Positions 25,273 through 33,465 of a stretch of DNA of 64,000 nt are shown piece by piece; position 1 is the first letter of the stretch, and the number at the start of each line of letters is the position of its first letter. The position numbers and the translations under genes are program-made. The notes beneath the pieces were generated by a model. The model was not told where the DNA came from, did not search any database, and worked only from the letters and a program-made list of their open reading frames with translations. This DNA is from Tannerellaceae bacterium (GTDB lineage: Bacteria; Bacteroidota; Bacteroidia; Bacteroidales; Tannerellaceae), in NCBI GenBank assembly GCA_031271045.1, contig JAISWO010000017.1, positions 124,001 through 188,000 of the forward strand. Reading direction: 5' to 3'.

Positions 25273-26226
25273 TCACTTCCCAATACGTCCTTGGAGTTTG
25301 GCTATCATATCCTGCGTCATGGTATCCAGATCGTAGACCGGAGACCAGTCCCATTCTTCGCGCGCACAACTGTCGTCCAATGAATTAGGCCATGAATCAG
25401 CAATGGCCTGGCGGAGCGGATCGACTTTGTATTCCATCGTGAAGGAGGGGATGTAACGCTTTATATTATGGTAGATAATTTCCGGATCAAAGCTCATCGC
25501 TGTGACGTTGAAGGCGTTCCGGTGTACTAAACGGGCCGGGTCGGCTTCCATGAGCTGGATGGCGGCATGCAGCGCGTCGGGCATATACATCATGTCCATG
25601 AAGGTTCCTGCGGCTATGGGGCAGGTGAAGTGGTTGCCCCGGACGGCTTCGTAATAGATGTCGACGGCATAGTCGGTCGTACCGCCGCCGGGAGGGGCTA
25701 TGTAGGATATCAGGCCGGGGAAACGAACCGAACGGGTGTCGACTCCGAAACGGATATGGTAGTAGTCGCTGAGCAATTCGCCGCCTACTTTGGTCACGCC
25801 ATACATCGTGCGGGGGTTGCGTATCGTGTCCTGCGGGGTTTTGTCTTTGGGGGTATTATTGCCGAAAACGCCGATTGAGCTGGGCGTAAAGACGGCGCAC
25901 TGGTATTGCCGGGCTACTTCCAGGACGTTGAAGAGGCCGTCCATCCCGACTTTCCAGGCCAACTGGGGTTTGACTTCCGCTACGGCCGACAGCAGGGCGG
26001 CCAGATTGTAGATCGTATCAATTTTGTATTTCGATACGACCTCGGCTATTTGTTTTGCATCTGTGATGTCGGCTTCTTCAGCGGGACCGCTTTCGAGTAA
26101 GTCGCCCTTAGGTTCTGCGCCGGGGATATAACCGGCGACGATGTTTCCATCATAACGTTTTCTGAGTTCCAGCGTTAGTTCCGTTCCTATCTGTCCGGTA
26201 GAACCAATAATCAATACATTTTTCAT
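25273..26226 (-). CDS. tdh: L-threonine 3-dehydrogenase, short-chain dehydrogenase type
   Basis: 317 residues. It oxidises L-threonine with NAD+ to 2-amino-3-ketobutyrate. The Rossmann motif GSTGQIG is at 8-14, the catalytic Tyr/Lys pair is in MYGVTKVGGELL, and the family-specific blocks GGGTTDYAVDIYYEA, VDPLRQAIADSWP and LDDSCAREEWDW match vertebrate and Flavobacterium SDR-type TDH closely, unlike the zinc enzyme of E. coli. The partner ketobutyrate lyase is not adjacent. A TACCTTTG box at 26263-26256 should start the transcript about 20 bp upstream. Confidence 0.9.
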   Translation of the reverse strand: MKNVLIIGSTGQIGTELTLELRKRYDGNIVAGYIPGAEPKGDLLESGPAEEADITDAKQIAEVVSKYKIDTIYNLAALLSAVAEVKPQLAWKVGMDGLFNVLEVARQYQCAVFTPSSIGVFGNNTPKDKTPQDTIRNPRTMYGVTKVGGELLSDYYHIRFGVDTRSVRFPGLISYIAPPGGGTTDYAVDIYYEAVRGNHFTCPIAAGTFMDMMYMPDALHAAIQLMEADPARLVHRNAFNVTAMSFDPEIIYHNIKRYIPSFTMEYKVDPLRQAIADSWPNSLDDSCAREEWDWSPVYDLDTMTQDMIAKLQGRIGK

Positions 26227-26255
26227 CGCGTTTTATATCTATAAGATTTACGTGG

Positions 26256-26263
26256 CAAAGGTA
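26256..26263 (-). promoter_or_regulatory. -7 promoter element (TACCTTTG) for tdh
   Basis: CAAAGGTA on the plus strand; an exact TAnnTTTG match 30 bp before the tdh ATG. Confidence 0.5.
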
Positions 26264-26373
26264 ATGAAATAAAATATGCGTTACGTAATTCGTCTCATTT
26301 TTGCGTTGCTACTGTTTTTTGATTACTTTTATGCCCATTAATTCTAATATCATCACTTATAACACTCAACGGT

Positions 26374-27582
26374 ATGAAGAAAAACATTTTTGAGCTTAGT
26401 ACAGAACAACTGAAGGACATTGCCCTTGCTCTTGAGAACAGAGTAGAAAATGGCCTGGGTAAAGAGAATCAGGAGGTTCAGTGTATTCCTACATTTATTA
26501 ACCCGAAAGCAACCAATGTGGAAGGACAAGCTGTCGTCCTGGATCTGGGTGGAACGAATTACCGCGTCGCGTCGGTCGACTTCGTCGACGGCAAGGCGGC
26601 TATCCGTCCTGAAAACGGATTCAAGAAAGACCTGTCGATTATGAAGACGCCCGGTTTTACCGAAGATCAACTATTGGAAGAACAGGCTGACCTGATCAAA
26701 GAAATCAAGCGCGAACAAGAAGCGGCTATCGGCTACTGCTTTTCCTACCCGGCTGAATCGCTCGTGGATGGAGACGCCCGATTGTTGCGGTGGACCAAAG
26801 GGGTGGACATTCCGTCCATGGTGGGCAAACCACTCGGCAAACCACTGGTCGACTACCTGAACCGGGAAATCTCGCCCAAGTTTACAGGGGTGAAGGTGAT
26901 CAACGATACGGTGGCCAGCCTCTTTGCCGGACTGACGCGCAGCGATTACGATGCTTACATCGGGCTGATCGTGGGGACGGGCACGAACATGGCAACTTTC
27001 ATCCGGGCCGACAAGGTGACGAAGCTGGACAAGAGTATCCCCGTGGAGGGCCTCTTGCCTATCAACCTGGAATCGGGCAACTTCCGCCCGCCGCACCTGA
27101 CGAACATCGACTGCATCGTGGATGCTCTCTCCGACAACAAGGGGGCGCAACGGTTCGAAAAAGCCGTATCCGGCATGTACCTGGGCGAGATCCTGAAGGC
27201 AGTTTTCCCGTATCACGAATTTGAGAAGAAGTTCGATGCGCAAAAGTTGACGACCATCATGGGGTATCCCGACATCCACAAGGAAAAACACGTACAGGTG
27301 GCTCGCTGGATATACGAACGTTCGGCTCGTTTGGTGGCTGCCTCGCTGGCGGGGCTCACCTTAGTGTTGGTTTCGCACGATGCGTCCATCAAGCGGATCA
27401 GGCTGGTGGCCGAAGGAAGCCTCTTCTGGAGCGAAGACCGCAAGGGGGTTCATTACAAAGACATTGTCGCACAAACGTTGCGCACGCTTCTGGACGGTTT
27501 CGGTCATAAAGACGTTGTGGTCGACATCGACAAAATGGAGAATGCGAACCTGATTGGCTCGGCTATTGCCGCTCTTTCCTGA
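26374..27582 (+). CDS. Hexokinase (eukaryotic-type fold)
   Basis: 402 residues. It phosphorylates hexoses such as glucose with ATP. The phosphate-1 loop VVLDLGGTNYRVASV is near 52-66, the sugar-binding block FSYPAES, the catalytic Asp in KVINDTVASLFAGL, and the phosphate-2 motif GLIVGTGTNMATF follow. The C-terminal half has the second ATPase lobe (AASLAGLTLVLVSHDASIKR, VAEGSLFWS). This is the hexokinase family of Bacteroides rather than an ROK glucokinase. It is single-gene, followed by a terminator. Confidence 0.93.
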   Translation: MKKNIFELSTEQLKDIALALENRVENGLGKENQEVQCIPTFINPKATNVEGQAVVLDLGGTNYRVASVDFVDGKAAIRPENGFKKDLSIMKTPGFTEDQLLEEQADLIKEIKREQEAAIGYCFSYPAESLVDGDARLLRWTKGVDIPSMVGKPLGKPLVDYLNREISPKFTGVKVINDTVASLFAGLTRSDYDAYIGLIVGTGTNMATFIRADKVTKLDKSIPVEGLLPINLESGNFRPPHLTNIDCIVDALSDNKGAQRFEKAVSGMYLGEILKAVFPYHEFEKKFDAQKLTTIMGYPDIHKEKHVQVARWIYERSARLVAASLAGLTLVLVSHDASIKRIRLVAEGSLFWSEDRKGVHYKDIVAQTLRTLLDGFGHKDVVVDIDKMENANLIGSAIAALS

Positions 27583-27607
27583 TCATAAGCAGAAAAGACT
27601 GAAATGT

Positions 27608-27640
27608 AGAGGTTGTCCCCGGCGGGGCAGCCTCTTTTTT
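27608..27640 (+). terminator. Rho-independent terminator after hexokinase
   Basis: AGAGGTTGTCCCC and GGGGCAGCCTCT pair with one or two mismatches around a GGC loop, followed by six T residues. It lies 26 bp past the hexokinase stop. Confidence 0.75.
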
Positions 27641-28433
27641 ATTCGTCGAAGGCGTCGCCGTTTACGATGGCTGCCTCGCCTTTGGCTGGGCGCGACTTGG
27701 CGCTGCGGTGTGCAAGGATCGTTTCGTACTGGTGGATATAGGCGTTGAACAGGGTGATGATGTCGTCGAGCAGGCTGATGACTTCCGGGTCTCCGGGACG
27801 TTGCATCTTATGGATGCGGTAGAAAACGTTGATACTGTCTACAAATTCTGCCGCTGCGGCGTCGACGAGCAATCGTATGGCATGCAGGGATCCTTCATTT
27901 TTGTCCTCTTCCTGATTATAGGTACGCTCCGAATAGAGGGCTTTGAAGGCGTCATTCTCTTGCGCCAGTCTGTCAATACCTGCATTGAGGTTTAATGTGA
28001 CGGATGCTGTGGCATAACGGGGCTTCCGCAGGTCTTCGATCATACTGAAGATAAGCGCTGATGCTTCTGTCATGGGCACATAGTGTATGTCGGCATATTT
28101 ATTCATTAAATCCATCAATACCAAACCAGCTTCGTGTTCTTCGGCATCGTTACTGTATGTAGCGGCTTCAACCATTCGTCGGATCCACATATTGGCCGAC
28201 TTACGTTTTTTATGCAACGCATAGAGTGACTTGGTTTCGATGTGTTTCTGACTGCGCTTATAGACTGCATCTTCTTTTTGAAAGAGTCGCCTGAGTTTAT
28301 TCAATAGCGGAACGAGATTGGGCGGCAATTCTGCTTTCGTATCTATATTTCCTATAATACTTGAATAAAAGTCAAAATGCTCTGCATTGCGCAGCTTTCG
28401 TGCCAGAGTAAGAAAGTAAGTAATTTGTTTCAT
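27639..28433 (-). CDS. DUF6261-family protein (first of two paralogues in the window)
   Basis: 264 residues from the ATG at 28433; a TTG two codons upstream is ignored. It is mostly helical, with no signal peptide or membrane segment. The pattern of LPPNLVPLLNKLRRLFQKEDAVYKRSQK, a KKRKSANMWIRRMVEAA block, ATASVTLNLNAGIDRLAQEN, and EFVDSINVFYRIHKM identifies the Bacteroidales DUF6261 family, whose function is unknown. A paralogue lies at 39917-40798. A 43-bp tandem array lies immediately upstream of this gene, and a different array lies immediately downstream of the other. Confidence 0.85.
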   Translation of the reverse strand: MKQITYFLTLARKLRNAEHFDFYSSIIGNIDTKAELPPNLVPLLNKLRRLFQKEDAVYKRSQKHIETKSLYALHKKRKSANMWIRRMVEAATYSNDAEEHEAGLVLMDLMNKYADIHYVPMTEASALIFSMIEDLRKPRYATASVTLNLNAGIDRLAQENDAFKALYSERTYNQEEDKNEGSLHAIRLLVDAAAAEFVDSINVFYRIHKMQRPGDPEVISLLDDIITLFNAYIHQYETILAHRSAKSRPAKGEAAIVNGDAFDE

Positions 28434-28574
28434 CTGCAACTATAATTTGATATATTAGACTTCAGGAAACAAAGATCTGCTTTTTTATTGAAATAACAAA
28501 GAAAATCCTGTTTTTTTCTCTTACAAGATAAAAATTATATTCATAAATCGGATTTGTTGCTCTATTTTCTATTG

Positions 28575-28835
28575 CAATGTAGTACCAAATTAGATTTGAT
28601 GTGATATAATAGAACGCAAAGAAGATAGCAAATCAAATTGTATATGCAATTTGGATATATAAAGAAGATAACAAATAGAATTTTATATACTATTCTACTA
28701 TGCAAATAATAAAACAAACTGAATTTGCTACTATAATCAATGATTCAAACAAGATAACAAATTAAATTTGCTATCTTGCATGACTATATAAAGAGAATAA
28801 CAAATCCTCTTATTTATAGTGACAGGATATTTGTA
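28575..28835. repeat. AT-rich tandem array of ~43-bp units with inverted repeats (about 6 units)
   Basis: A recurring AAAGAAGATAACAAAT-like block begins at 28618, 28661, 28704, 28747 and 28790, a constant step of 43 bp; a more degenerate unit starts at 28575. Several units contain dyads, for example CAAATTG TATATG CAATTTG at about 28634-28653, and AGATAACAAAT with ATTTGCTATCT at about 28752-28776. The array follows the YgiQ stop (28862) and precedes the DUF6261 start (28433). The rest of this 428-bp gap (28434-28574) is AT-rich with no frame I can support. Confidence 0.8.
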
Positions 28836-28861
28836 TGGATAAATAAAGAAAGAAAGAAAAC

Positions 28862-30691
28862 CTATTTATGTATCTTTCCAAACAGGCGGGCGATCAAGTC
28901 GCTCCTTCCAAGACGTTGCAGGGAGCGGGTAATCGAATGGCGGAACTCGGACTTATACCAAAAGAAGTATTGACGTTGTGATAGTTTCGCTTCCTGAGTT
29001 CGTGCGGTATCTATCTTTTCGAGTGTATAAGGATGATAGCCGGTATAGTATATCTCGGTAGCCAGTGTCATTGGAGTGGGCGTAAAGTCCTGTACCTGTT
29101 CCAAATGAAAATGAAGAGCCTTGGTCGCGATGGCCAGCTCTGCCATATCCGTTTCCGTGCATCCCGGATGCCCGGAAATGAAATACGGTATCAGTTGCTG
29201 ATTCAAACCCTTCTGCCGGTTGATGCGCTCAAAGAGTTGGCGGAAGCGCTCAAAGAGTTCAAAAGAAGGCTTGCGCATCAGTTTCAGTACGCGCGGAGCA
29301 CAATGTTCGGGGGCCACCTTCAATCGCCCGGAGACGTGATGGACGATCAGCGCTTCGGTATACGCCTGCGCAGCCCGGTTCAAGGCCCCGTCCCCGTGGT
29401 CATGTAGCAGCAGGTCGTAACGGATACCACTTCCGATGCAGGTCTTCTTTACGCCCGGCATCCGGCTTACTTCCTGATAGATCGCCACTAAAGGAGCATG
29501 GTCGGCATGAAGGTTTTTACAGATCGCCGGCGCGAGGCAGGAGGGCTTTTGACATTTCCGGCAGAGGCTCGCATCTTTCCCCTTCATCCGGTACATATTG
29601 GCGGAAGGCCCCCCCAGATCGCTCAGGTATCCCTTGAAGTCAGGCATCTGCGTGATGGCCTTTACCTCCTTCAGGATCGAAGCCCGGCTGCGCGAGGCGA
29701 TAAATTTGCCCTGATGCGCCGAAATCGTACAGAAGGCGCAACCGCCGAAGCAACCTCGGTGCATATTGACCGAGAAGCGGATCATCTCGAAAGCGGCTAT
29801 CACCTTCCCTTTGTACTTCGGATGCGGCAAACGCGTGAAGGGCAAATCAAAGGAAGCGTCTATCTCGGCCTCCGTCATCGGCGGAAACGGAGGGTTGACG
29901 ACGATCACCCGATCGCCCACCGGCTGCCAGATACGTGCCGCCGCCTGTTTGTTGGATTCTTCCTCGATGTGCCGGAAGTTGCGGGCCTGCTTCATCTTAT
30001 CCTCCAGACATTCTTCATGCGAGAAAAGGCCGATCCCTTCTTCCGCTTCGCCGTCAAACGCCTTCCGGTCGGCCAGGTAAGCCGTTTGCCGTATATCCTT
30101 CATGTTTCCGAACGATTCCCCGGCTTTCAACCGCCTCGCCAACTCGCGGAGAGGCTGTTCGCCCATTCCGTAGATCAACAAATCAGCTCCGCTCTCCACC
30201 AAAATTCCCGGTTTCAGCCTGTCCTGCCAGTAATCGTAATGCGTGAGCCTCCGCAACGACGCCTCGATCCCGCCCAGCAAGACAGGTACATCCGGATACA
30301 GCTCCTTCAGGATCCGGCTGTATACAATACTCGGATAATCAGGCCTCATCCCCGCCCGTCGGTCCGGCGTGTACGCATCATCGCTACGCAACCGCTTATT
30401 GGCCGTATAATGGTTCACCATCGAATCCATCGCCCCAGCCGAGACGCCAAAAAAGAAGCGAGGCCTCCCCAGTTTCGTAAAGTCCCGGTGATCGCCCCGC
30501 CAATCCGGTTGCGGCACAATCGCCACCCGCAAGCCTTCAGCCTCCAACACACGTCCAACGACCGCTATCCCAAACGAAGGATGATCCACATACGCATCCC
30601 CCGAAAAGAGGATGACATCCACCGCATCCCATCCACGCGCTTCTGCCTCTTTTTTGGTAACAGGCAGCCAACCATCTGATTTCAATCTCAT
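28862..30691 (-). CDS. YgiQ-family radical SAM protein
   Basis: 609 residues. The N-terminal domain opens WLPVTKKEAEARGWDAVDVILFSGDAYVDHPSFG and is followed by a GVSAGAMDSMVNHYTANK block. The radical SAM cluster motif CFGGCAFC (CxxxCxxC, with MHRG before it) ligates the 4Fe-4S cluster, and a second Cys-rich stretch CRKCQKPSCLAPAIC follows. These are the features of YgiQ (UPF0313), a conserved radical SAM enzyme without an assigned substrate. A CAAAGGTA box (TACCTTTG on this strand) at 30703-30696 lies only 5 bp before the ATG, so the mRNA may be leaderless or nearly so. Confidence 0.93.
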   Translation of the reverse strand: MRLKSDGWLPVTKKEAEARGWDAVDVILFSGDAYVDHPSFGIAVVGRVLEAEGLRVAIVPQPDWRGDHRDFTKLGRPRFFFGVSAGAMDSMVNHYTANKRLRSDDAYTPDRRAGMRPDYPSIVYSRILKELYPDVPVLLGGIEASLRRLTHYDYWQDRLKPGILVESGADLLIYGMGEQPLRELARRLKAGESFGNMKDIRQTAYLADRKAFDGEAEEGIGLFSHEECLEDKMKQARNFRHIEEESNKQAAARIWQPVGDRVIVVNPPFPPMTEAEIDASFDLPFTRLPHPKYKGKVIAAFEMIRFSVNMHRGCFGGCAFCTISAHQGKFIASRSRASILKEVKAITQMPDFKGYLSDLGGPSANMYRMKGKDASLCRKCQKPSCLAPAICKNLHADHAPLVAIYQEVSRMPGVKKTCIGSGIRYDLLLHDHGDGALNRAAQAYTEALIVHHVSGRLKVAPEHCAPRVLKLMRKPSFELFERFRQLFERINRQKGLNQQLIPYFISGHPGCTETDMAELAIATKALHFHLEQVQDFTPTPMTLATEIYYTGYHPYTLEKIDTARTQEAKLSQRQYFFWYKSEFRHSITRSLQRLGRSDLIARLFGKIHK

Positions 30692-30759
30692 TCCGCAAAG
30701 GTATGAAAACTTATATGGATACTAAAATGCCCTGATTTGGAAAAAAGTTCTGTTCCGGC

Positions 30760-30789
30760 TTGTTTTTCTAATTATAAAGCTTACCTTTG
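30760..30789 (+). promoter_or_regulatory. Promoter of the initiator tRNA (TTG ... TACCTTTG)
   Basis: TTG at 30760-30762 and TACCTTTG at 30782-30789 are separated by 19 bp, matching the Bacteroidota -33/-7 arrangement. The tRNA begins 37 bp further on. Confidence 0.6.
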
Positions 30790-30826
30790 CACCATCAAAT
30801 CCGGAAACAAAGATTTGCATACACAT

Positions 30827-30898
<72 letters not shown>

Positions 30899-30928
30899 CC
30901 TGAAGTTGGTATTAGTTGGTTTTAATAA

Positions 30929-30968
30929 AAAGGAGGACCCCCCAGTGAGGTTCTCCTTTTTTTTTGTT
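30929..30968 (+). terminator. Rho-independent terminator after tRNA-fMet
   Basis: AGGAGGACC and GGTTCTCCT form a nine-pair stem with one wobble pair around CCCCAGTGA, followed by a run of at least eight T. Confidence 0.75.
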
Positions 30969-31076
30969 TGCTATCCCCAATCCTAAACGCCCACAGCGTT
31001 CAGCGTTTCTTCCCCCGCTTCTTTGGTTTCTTCTTTGATTGATGTCTTGATTTTGGTTGATCCTTCGCCGATACCG

Positions 31077-32318
31077 CTACGGTTGGCTTTCATCGTTTGA
31101 TGCTGTGGCATTTTCCGTTACTTCTTCTTTGATTTTTTCTACCACCTTCTTATATTTTTCTATGGCGCTCTTTATTTTCGATTCGCCAGCCTCCTTTTTT
31201 TTCTGCATATTATTCGATACTTTCTCCCTATAAACTTTTCGGAGTTGACTGTACTTACGATATGGCAGCCAAAACGAAAGGAAAAAAGCATTAAGAAAAA
31301 CAAACAAGATCAAAGAACACGTCATCACTTGCGTGCGATGAAAATATCCGGCAAACTCAACCGACGGAATAAGTGAGATTACAGCACAAATACCCGTAAT
31401 TCCCACGGATGCAAGGAAGATATAAAGAAAATGAGAAGAGACAAATCTATTGTTATAAGGAGAAGAAGAAAAAGCCAGTTCTATTCTCTTTTTATTATGA
31501 AGAGTAGCTAACAGCGCTAATGATACAACATACACAACGAGAAGAGAAAAAGTAGACCAGTTCCATAAAAGACTTGTGTGTAGAACCAGATCATTTGAAC
31601 AATACCAAAACACAACAGGTAGCAGTGCTATTATTAGCATCTTCACAATCTTCTTTATTGGCACCTTTTTCTCCTTTGCTTCCACTTGTTTTGCCTCGGC
31701 CGTCGGCACACGTTTCCAAAAACGTCTCCAGATTACGCCTATAAACACATAAGAAGCCATAGTAAAGGCATGCAAGAATAGATTCATATACCACTGGGAC
31801 CAGCAATCAGGAGGGATACAGCAGTCGAGCAACAAAATAATTACAGAAAAAAAGAACGCATATAAGGCAACCATGGTAAACTCTTTAGCATCCTTGATTT
31901 CATTGCCCTTGCACTCAGCCTCCCCAAGATCACGATTAGAACCTTCACAAAGCGTAAAATATAATGACATAACAGACTTATCGATTCCCGCATATGCTCT
32001 CATAAGTGACTGCTCAAGAACCCACCGGCTTTGTCCTGACGCCACGGCACGCATGAATCCGTGATCTTTCGATAAAAGATCTATTCCCAATCGTTCTTTT
32101 ATATTTTCGAAATCTGGGAGGCCTATCTCCTTTTTGATTATTCCCTGCACTACTTTATTAATCTCTTGCATAATTTCATCGCCAATATCCTTCAAATACT
32201 TTCTAATGAAATTACTCTCACCACGAAACAAACACAACACTACTAACGTAGCTAAAACCCCGATGAAAGTCTGAGAATGACCTAATAAATAAGAACTGTT
32301 GCAAATTTCGTCATTCAT
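31077..32318 (-). CDS. Multi-pass membrane protein of unknown family in an AT-rich island
   Basis: 413 residues. Hydrophobic stretches suggest about seven membrane helices near 12-31, 147-166, 178-198, 225-240, 251-272, 295-316 and 331-351. Between the first and second lies a soluble ~110-residue segment, and the C-terminus (355-400) is a charged, Lys/Glu-rich predicted coiled coil. I recognise no family. It is strikingly AT-rich against its surroundings: 16 of 60 bases are G or C at 31441-31500. It follows its partner at 32322 by 3 bp, so the two are co-transcribed. A +1 frame continues past its stop with similar Lys/Glu composition, which may mark a lost longer tail. Confidence 0.75.
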   Translation of the reverse strand: MNDEICNSSYLLGHSQTFIGVLATLVVLCLFRGESNFIRKYLKDIGDEIMQEINKVVQGIIKKEIGLPDFENIKERLGIDLLSKDHGFMRAVASGQSRWVLEQSLMRAYAGIDKSVMSLYFTLCEGSNRDLGEAECKGNEIKDAKEFTMVALYAFFFSVIILLLDCCIPPDCWSQWYMNLFLHAFTMASYVFIGVIWRRFWKRVPTAEAKQVEAKEKKVPIKKIVKMLIIALLPVVFWYCSNDLVLHTSLLWNWSTFSLLVVYVVSLALLATLHNKKRIELAFSSSPYNNRFVSSHFLYIFLASVGITGICAVISLIPSVEFAGYFHRTQVMTCSLILFVFLNAFFLSFWLPYRKYSQLRKVYREKVSNNMQKKKEAGESKIKSAIEKYKKVVEKIKEEVTENATASNDESQP

Positions 32319-32321
32319 GAA

Positions 32322-33242
32322 TTAATTGAATTTTATCTCCTTAGCTCTTCTTTTCATTATCCCAAAAAAGCCATTCATAACGTTGCAATATCCTTGTTTA
32401 TCCTGAAAACAACAAATGGCAGTCTTTTTCTTGTCATTATTTTCTGTACGATACATTTTTTCTTCTGCCACGGTGTAATGGAAATCATGACCTAACGGGT
32501 CATTCCTCAGATAGAAACGTAGTGACTTACCTACATGCTTTTCTATTTCACCCCATATTTTTTCTTTCTTAATTGATGTGATGTCTCTATCTGTGATTAC
32601 ATTCAGTTCTCCTTTTCGATCCAAAAAGGAAACCAAGGACCTTATACAATCTTCATACGGCTTAAAATTCTTGAAATCATCCCTGTTTCTTACAGAATCA
32701 TAAATTTCACTGGCGAACTCGTCTTTAAGTTTTTCCTTAAACGCATCCCTAAATATGGAAAACTCCCCACAGTACATGTTGACAGAAGATTTGGAGCTCT
32801 CGAAAAAGCACCCCATTATCAACGACGCATGTACAATACTACTATTGAGGACGAACACCTCTTCTTTTCCATTAGCATATTCCTTAATATTTTTTCGATA
32901 TTCTAGAAGGTCGTGAAAAACCTCCGCCCCGTCTCTTTTAAGAGGCGAAGTACCATCTTCTGCTGTCGGCATCTTTAAATCATTACTATTGTTAGTACCA
33001 TTATTACAAAGTGAATCGGGTTTGCACTCGTTCGTAACACTTTTATTTTTACGAAACGAGAGGGCAAAGATAATACGATTCATTACACGAGCAAAAATGT
33101 TCGTGTTTTTTTTGTTCTTTTTTGTGCATAAAAAATCCATAACTTTAATCCTTTTATATATATAAAACCATTCACTGGCGAATTGTTGAATTGTTCGCAT
33201 CAGTGCATCAAAGCTATGGATAATACTACCTACATAAACCAT
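32322..33242 (-). CDS. Soluble protein of unknown family, partner of the adjacent membrane protein
   Basis: 306 residues, no signal peptide. An ATG at codon 35 (MDFLCTKKN) is an alternative start. The first ~95 residues are basic and low in complexity (FRKNKSVTNECKPD). The rest reads as a compact globular domain: VFVLNSSIVHASLIMGCFFES, SLVSFLDRKGELNVITDRD, GKSLRFYLRNDPLGHDFHYTVA, EKMYRTE and KTAICCFQDKQGYCNVMN. I do not recognise the family. Its AT-rich composition, isolation beside the initiator tRNA, and pairing with a membrane protein suggest acquired DNA; a sensor/effector pair is a guess only. Confidence 0.7.
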   Translation of the reverse strand: MVYVGSIIHSFDALMRTIQQFASEWFYIYKRIKVMDFLCTKKNKKNTNIFARVMNRIIFALSFRKNKSVTNECKPDSLCNNGTNNSNDLKMPTAEDGTSPLKRDGAEVFHDLLEYRKNIKEYANGKEEVFVLNSSIVHASLIMGCFFESSKSSVNMYCGEFSIFRDAFKEKLKDEFASEIYDSVRNRDDFKNFKPYEDCIRSLVSFLDRKGELNVITDRDITSIKKEKIWGEIEKHVGKSLRFYLRNDPLGHDFHYTVAEEKMYRTENNDKKKTAICCFQDKQGYCNVMNGFFGIMKRRAKEIKFN

Positions 33243-33243
33243 T

Positions 33244-33255
33244 TACCTGCAGGTA
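33244..33255. promoter_or_regulatory. 12-bp palindrome adjacent to the start of the AT-rich operon
   Basis: TACCTGCAGGTA is a perfect dyad directly upstream of the ATG at 33242. Its position would suit an operator for autoregulation, or it may mark an insertion boundary. Confidence 0.3.
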
Positions 33256-33300
33256 TTTATCCACAGGGCGATTAAAAGTTACGAAAAAAACACTAACAGA

Positions 33301-33342
33301 ATATTGGGTTTAGGAACAGAAATATTGGGTTTAGGAACAGTA
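33301..33342. repeat. Two tandem copies of a 21-bp unit
   Basis: ATATTGGGTTTAGGAACAG occurs at 33301 and again at 33322, exactly 21 bp apart. It lies between the AT-rich pair and the Gfo/Idh gene. The rest of this gap holds the 12-bp palindrome and a strong hairpin. Confidence 0.8.
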
Positions 33343-33410
33343 CGAAAAACGCTATGCGTTGTCAATAAGACATAAAGAAAGTATTGTTCATAACTTTCCG
33401 AGACCGAGAC

Positions 33411-33448
33411 CCCCCCAAGAGAATTCCTGTCGAAATTCTCTTGGGGGG
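33411..33448. terminator. Long perfect hairpin downstream of the Gfo/Idh gene
   Basis: CCCCCCAAGAGAATT and AATTCTCTTGGGGGG form a perfect 15-bp stem around CCTGTCGA. It lies 17 bp beyond the Gfo/Idh stop on the minus strand. It lacks a clear U tract, so it may protect the 3' end rather than terminate. Confidence 0.55.
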
Positions 33449-33465
33449 GTGCTTGCTTTACTTCC

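Noticed and set aside
25034..25369. 111-codon minus-strand frame between RRM and tdh genes
   Set aside because: Starts within tdh in another frame and runs through the terminator and AT-rich leader; no protein-like pattern.
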